64,000 nucleotides of DNA, taken from assembly GCF_000970455.1 (NCBI RefSeq), contig NZ_LAJG01000021.1, forward strand, positions 295,645 through 359,644. The letters are read 5' to 3'. A model generated the notes under the pieces. The model was not told where the DNA came from, made no database searches, and saw nothing but the letters and a program-made list of their open reading frames with translations. Positions 63,118 to 64,000 of the stretch are shown here, in pieces. Positions within the stretch are counted from its first letter, which is position 1, and each line of letters starts with the position of its first letter. Position numbers and translations under genes: made by a program. Origin of the DNA: Devosia soli (GTDB taxonomy: Bacteria > Pseudomonadota > Alphaproteobacteria > Rhizobiales > Devosiaceae).

Positions 63118-64000
63118 ATTCTAAGCGTTGAAATCACCGGCCTGCGCGACGCAAAGCTTGCCGAGCATCCGGACCCACAGGCCAAGGGCGATGTGGTCAA
63201 GGTCGAAATCCTCGTCGCGCCCATGTGCACCGAGTGGCAATCCTGGCGCGCCGGCAAGGAGGGCCATGAGCTGGGGCATGAAGCCGTCGGCAGAGTGATC
63301 GATGCCGCTGCCTCGACCCGCTTCAAGGTGGGCGATCGCGTCATCGCCATGCCGCATTGGGGATGCGGCAAATGCCCGGCCTGTCTTTCGGGCGAGCATA
63401 TCCATTGCACCGATCAGCGAAATATCCTGGCAGAGACTGGATCGAGCTGCGGGCTGGGCGGTTATGCCGATCATCTCATCAAGCCCGATTACCTGCTTTA
63501 CCCGGTTCCGGACGATATCGAAACCGACCACGCCGCCATGGCGCTATGTGCCCTGGGCCCGAGTTTTACGGCGATGGAGCGCATGCGGATTTCGGCGTCG
63601 GACACGCTCGTCGTTTCGGGCTGTGGCGCGGTCGGACTTGGCGCCATCGTCAATGCGCGGACGATCGGCGCGCGTGTCATTGCGCTCGAACTCAACCCGT
63701 TCCGGATCGAACTGGCGAAAGCGCTTGGCGCCGAGCATGTGCTCGACCCGCGGGCGCCCGACATTGTCGAAGAAATCCGCGCCTTGACCGGCAGCTATGG
63801 CGCGGATGCGGCGATCGAGACCAGCAATAATGACGCCGCGCCACCGGTCGTCCTGGAACTGGTGCGGGCCCGCGGGCGGCTGGCCTTCGTCACCTGGAGC
63901 GGCGCCTTGCCGGTCAACCGCATCACCGGAAAAGGCATCGACATTTTTGGCTGCTGGCACTGGAACCACGACCAGGCAGGCGATCGCATGATGGACCGCG
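63118..64000 (+). CDS. Zinc-dependent alcohol dehydrogenase, partial, without a standard start codon
   Basis: The frame from 63118 to the window edge encodes a medium-chain Zn dehydrogenase. The catalytic-zinc Cys is in APMCTEW (about residue 37), HELGHEAVG carries the GHE motif, and WGCGKCPACLSGEHIHC holds the four structural-zinc cysteines. SGCGAVGLGAIVNARTIGA is the NAD(P) site. No ATG, GTG or TTG lies in frame at the expected start: a strong GAGGAGGAG ribosome site is followed 6-7 bases later by ATT CTA AGC GTT, which would be MLSVE if ATT (63118) initiates. The next possible start (a GTG about 25 codons in) would cut the first zinc-domain strands. The gene runs off the window. Confidence 0.8.
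   Translation, partial: MLSVEITGLRDAKLAEHPDPQAKGDVVKVEILVAPMCTEWQSWRAGKEGHELGHEAVGRVIDAAASTRFKVGDRVIAMPHWGCGKCPACLSGEHIHCTDQRNILAETGSSCGLGGYADHLIKPDYLLYPVPDDIETDHAAMALCALGPSFTAMERMRISASDTLVVSGCGAVGLGAIVNARTIGARVIALELNPFRIELAKALGAEHVLDPRAPDIVEEIRALTGSYGADAAIETSNNDAAPPVVLELVRARGRLAFVTWSGALPVNRITGKGIDIFGCWHWNHDQAGDRMMDR

Noticed and set aside
62919..63531. Minus-strand frames opposite the alcohol dehydrogenase
   Set aside because: The plus-strand frame has all zinc and cofactor motifs of a medium-chain dehydrogenase.

Overview
The window is GC-rich, densely packed chromosomal DNA from an alphaproteobacterium of the order Hyphomicrobiales (Rhizobiales), most likely Devosia or a close relative. 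The evidence is the split ATP synthase locus (atpHAGDC without F0 genes), the sdhCDAB order, an SdhAF4-type assembly factor, RppH, the EnvC/CtpA/YibQ cell-wall block, the rplU-rpmA-GNAT-obgE-proBA-nadD-rsfS-rlmH block, and an intergenic repeat of a type common in this order. The genus is inferred from gene order and protein style; no database search was possible.

Layout. 1-8.1 kb: the start of rsmB, htpX, an SDH assembly factor, a DUF1304 membrane protein, a deoD-HEAT pair, argC, small GNAT and PilZ proteins, tRNA-Ala(CGC) and two oxidoreductases. 8.2-15.7 kb: an unrecognised membrane protein coupled to a ClpP-fold protein, a diguanylate cyclase, a luciferase-like monooxygenase, a tandem pair of PagL-like outer-membrane proteins and a BaiN-type flavoprotein. 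16-22.4 kb: asd, two coupled EamA transporters, two secreted EF-hand proteins, a beta carbonic anhydrase, a NUDIX hydrolase and three tiny membrane ORFs. 22.5-26.6 kb: sdhC-sdhD-sdhA-(two small genes)-sdhB, ended by a strong terminator. 26.7-33.3 kb: a seven-repeat secreted protein, a DMT transporter, xerC and priA. 33.5-38.7 kb: the F1 ATP synthase operon. 38.8-47.5 kb: a chemoreceptor, a racemase, rppH, and the YibQ, CtpA, EnvC, RlmH and RsfS genes. 47.7-54.9 kb: a minus-strand block running rplU-rpmA, four GNAT genes, obgE, proB, proA and nadD, mostly joined by 4-nt stop/start overlaps. 55.2-64 kb: an accessory region with an MBL-fold hydrolase, tRNA-Ser(CGA), an XdhC fragment, a putative two-wHTH regulator divergent from a 1013-residue putative-Ig autotransporter, a TolB-like propeller protein and a run of decayed genes leading into an alcohol dehydrogenase that lacks a normal start codon.

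Most of the window is housekeeping: respiration and ATP synthesis (sdh, atp), amino-acid biosynthesis (argC, asd, proBA), NAD synthesis, ribosome assembly, RNA 5'-end processing and envelope maintenance. The least explained parts are the membrane-protein/ClpP-like pair (8.3-10.4 kb), the seven-repeat acidic two-Cys protein (26.7-28.2 kb), the autotransporter locus (56.7-60.7 kb) and the gene graveyard (61.9-63.1 kb). I found no CRISPR array, insertion sequence, prophage or recognisable defence system.
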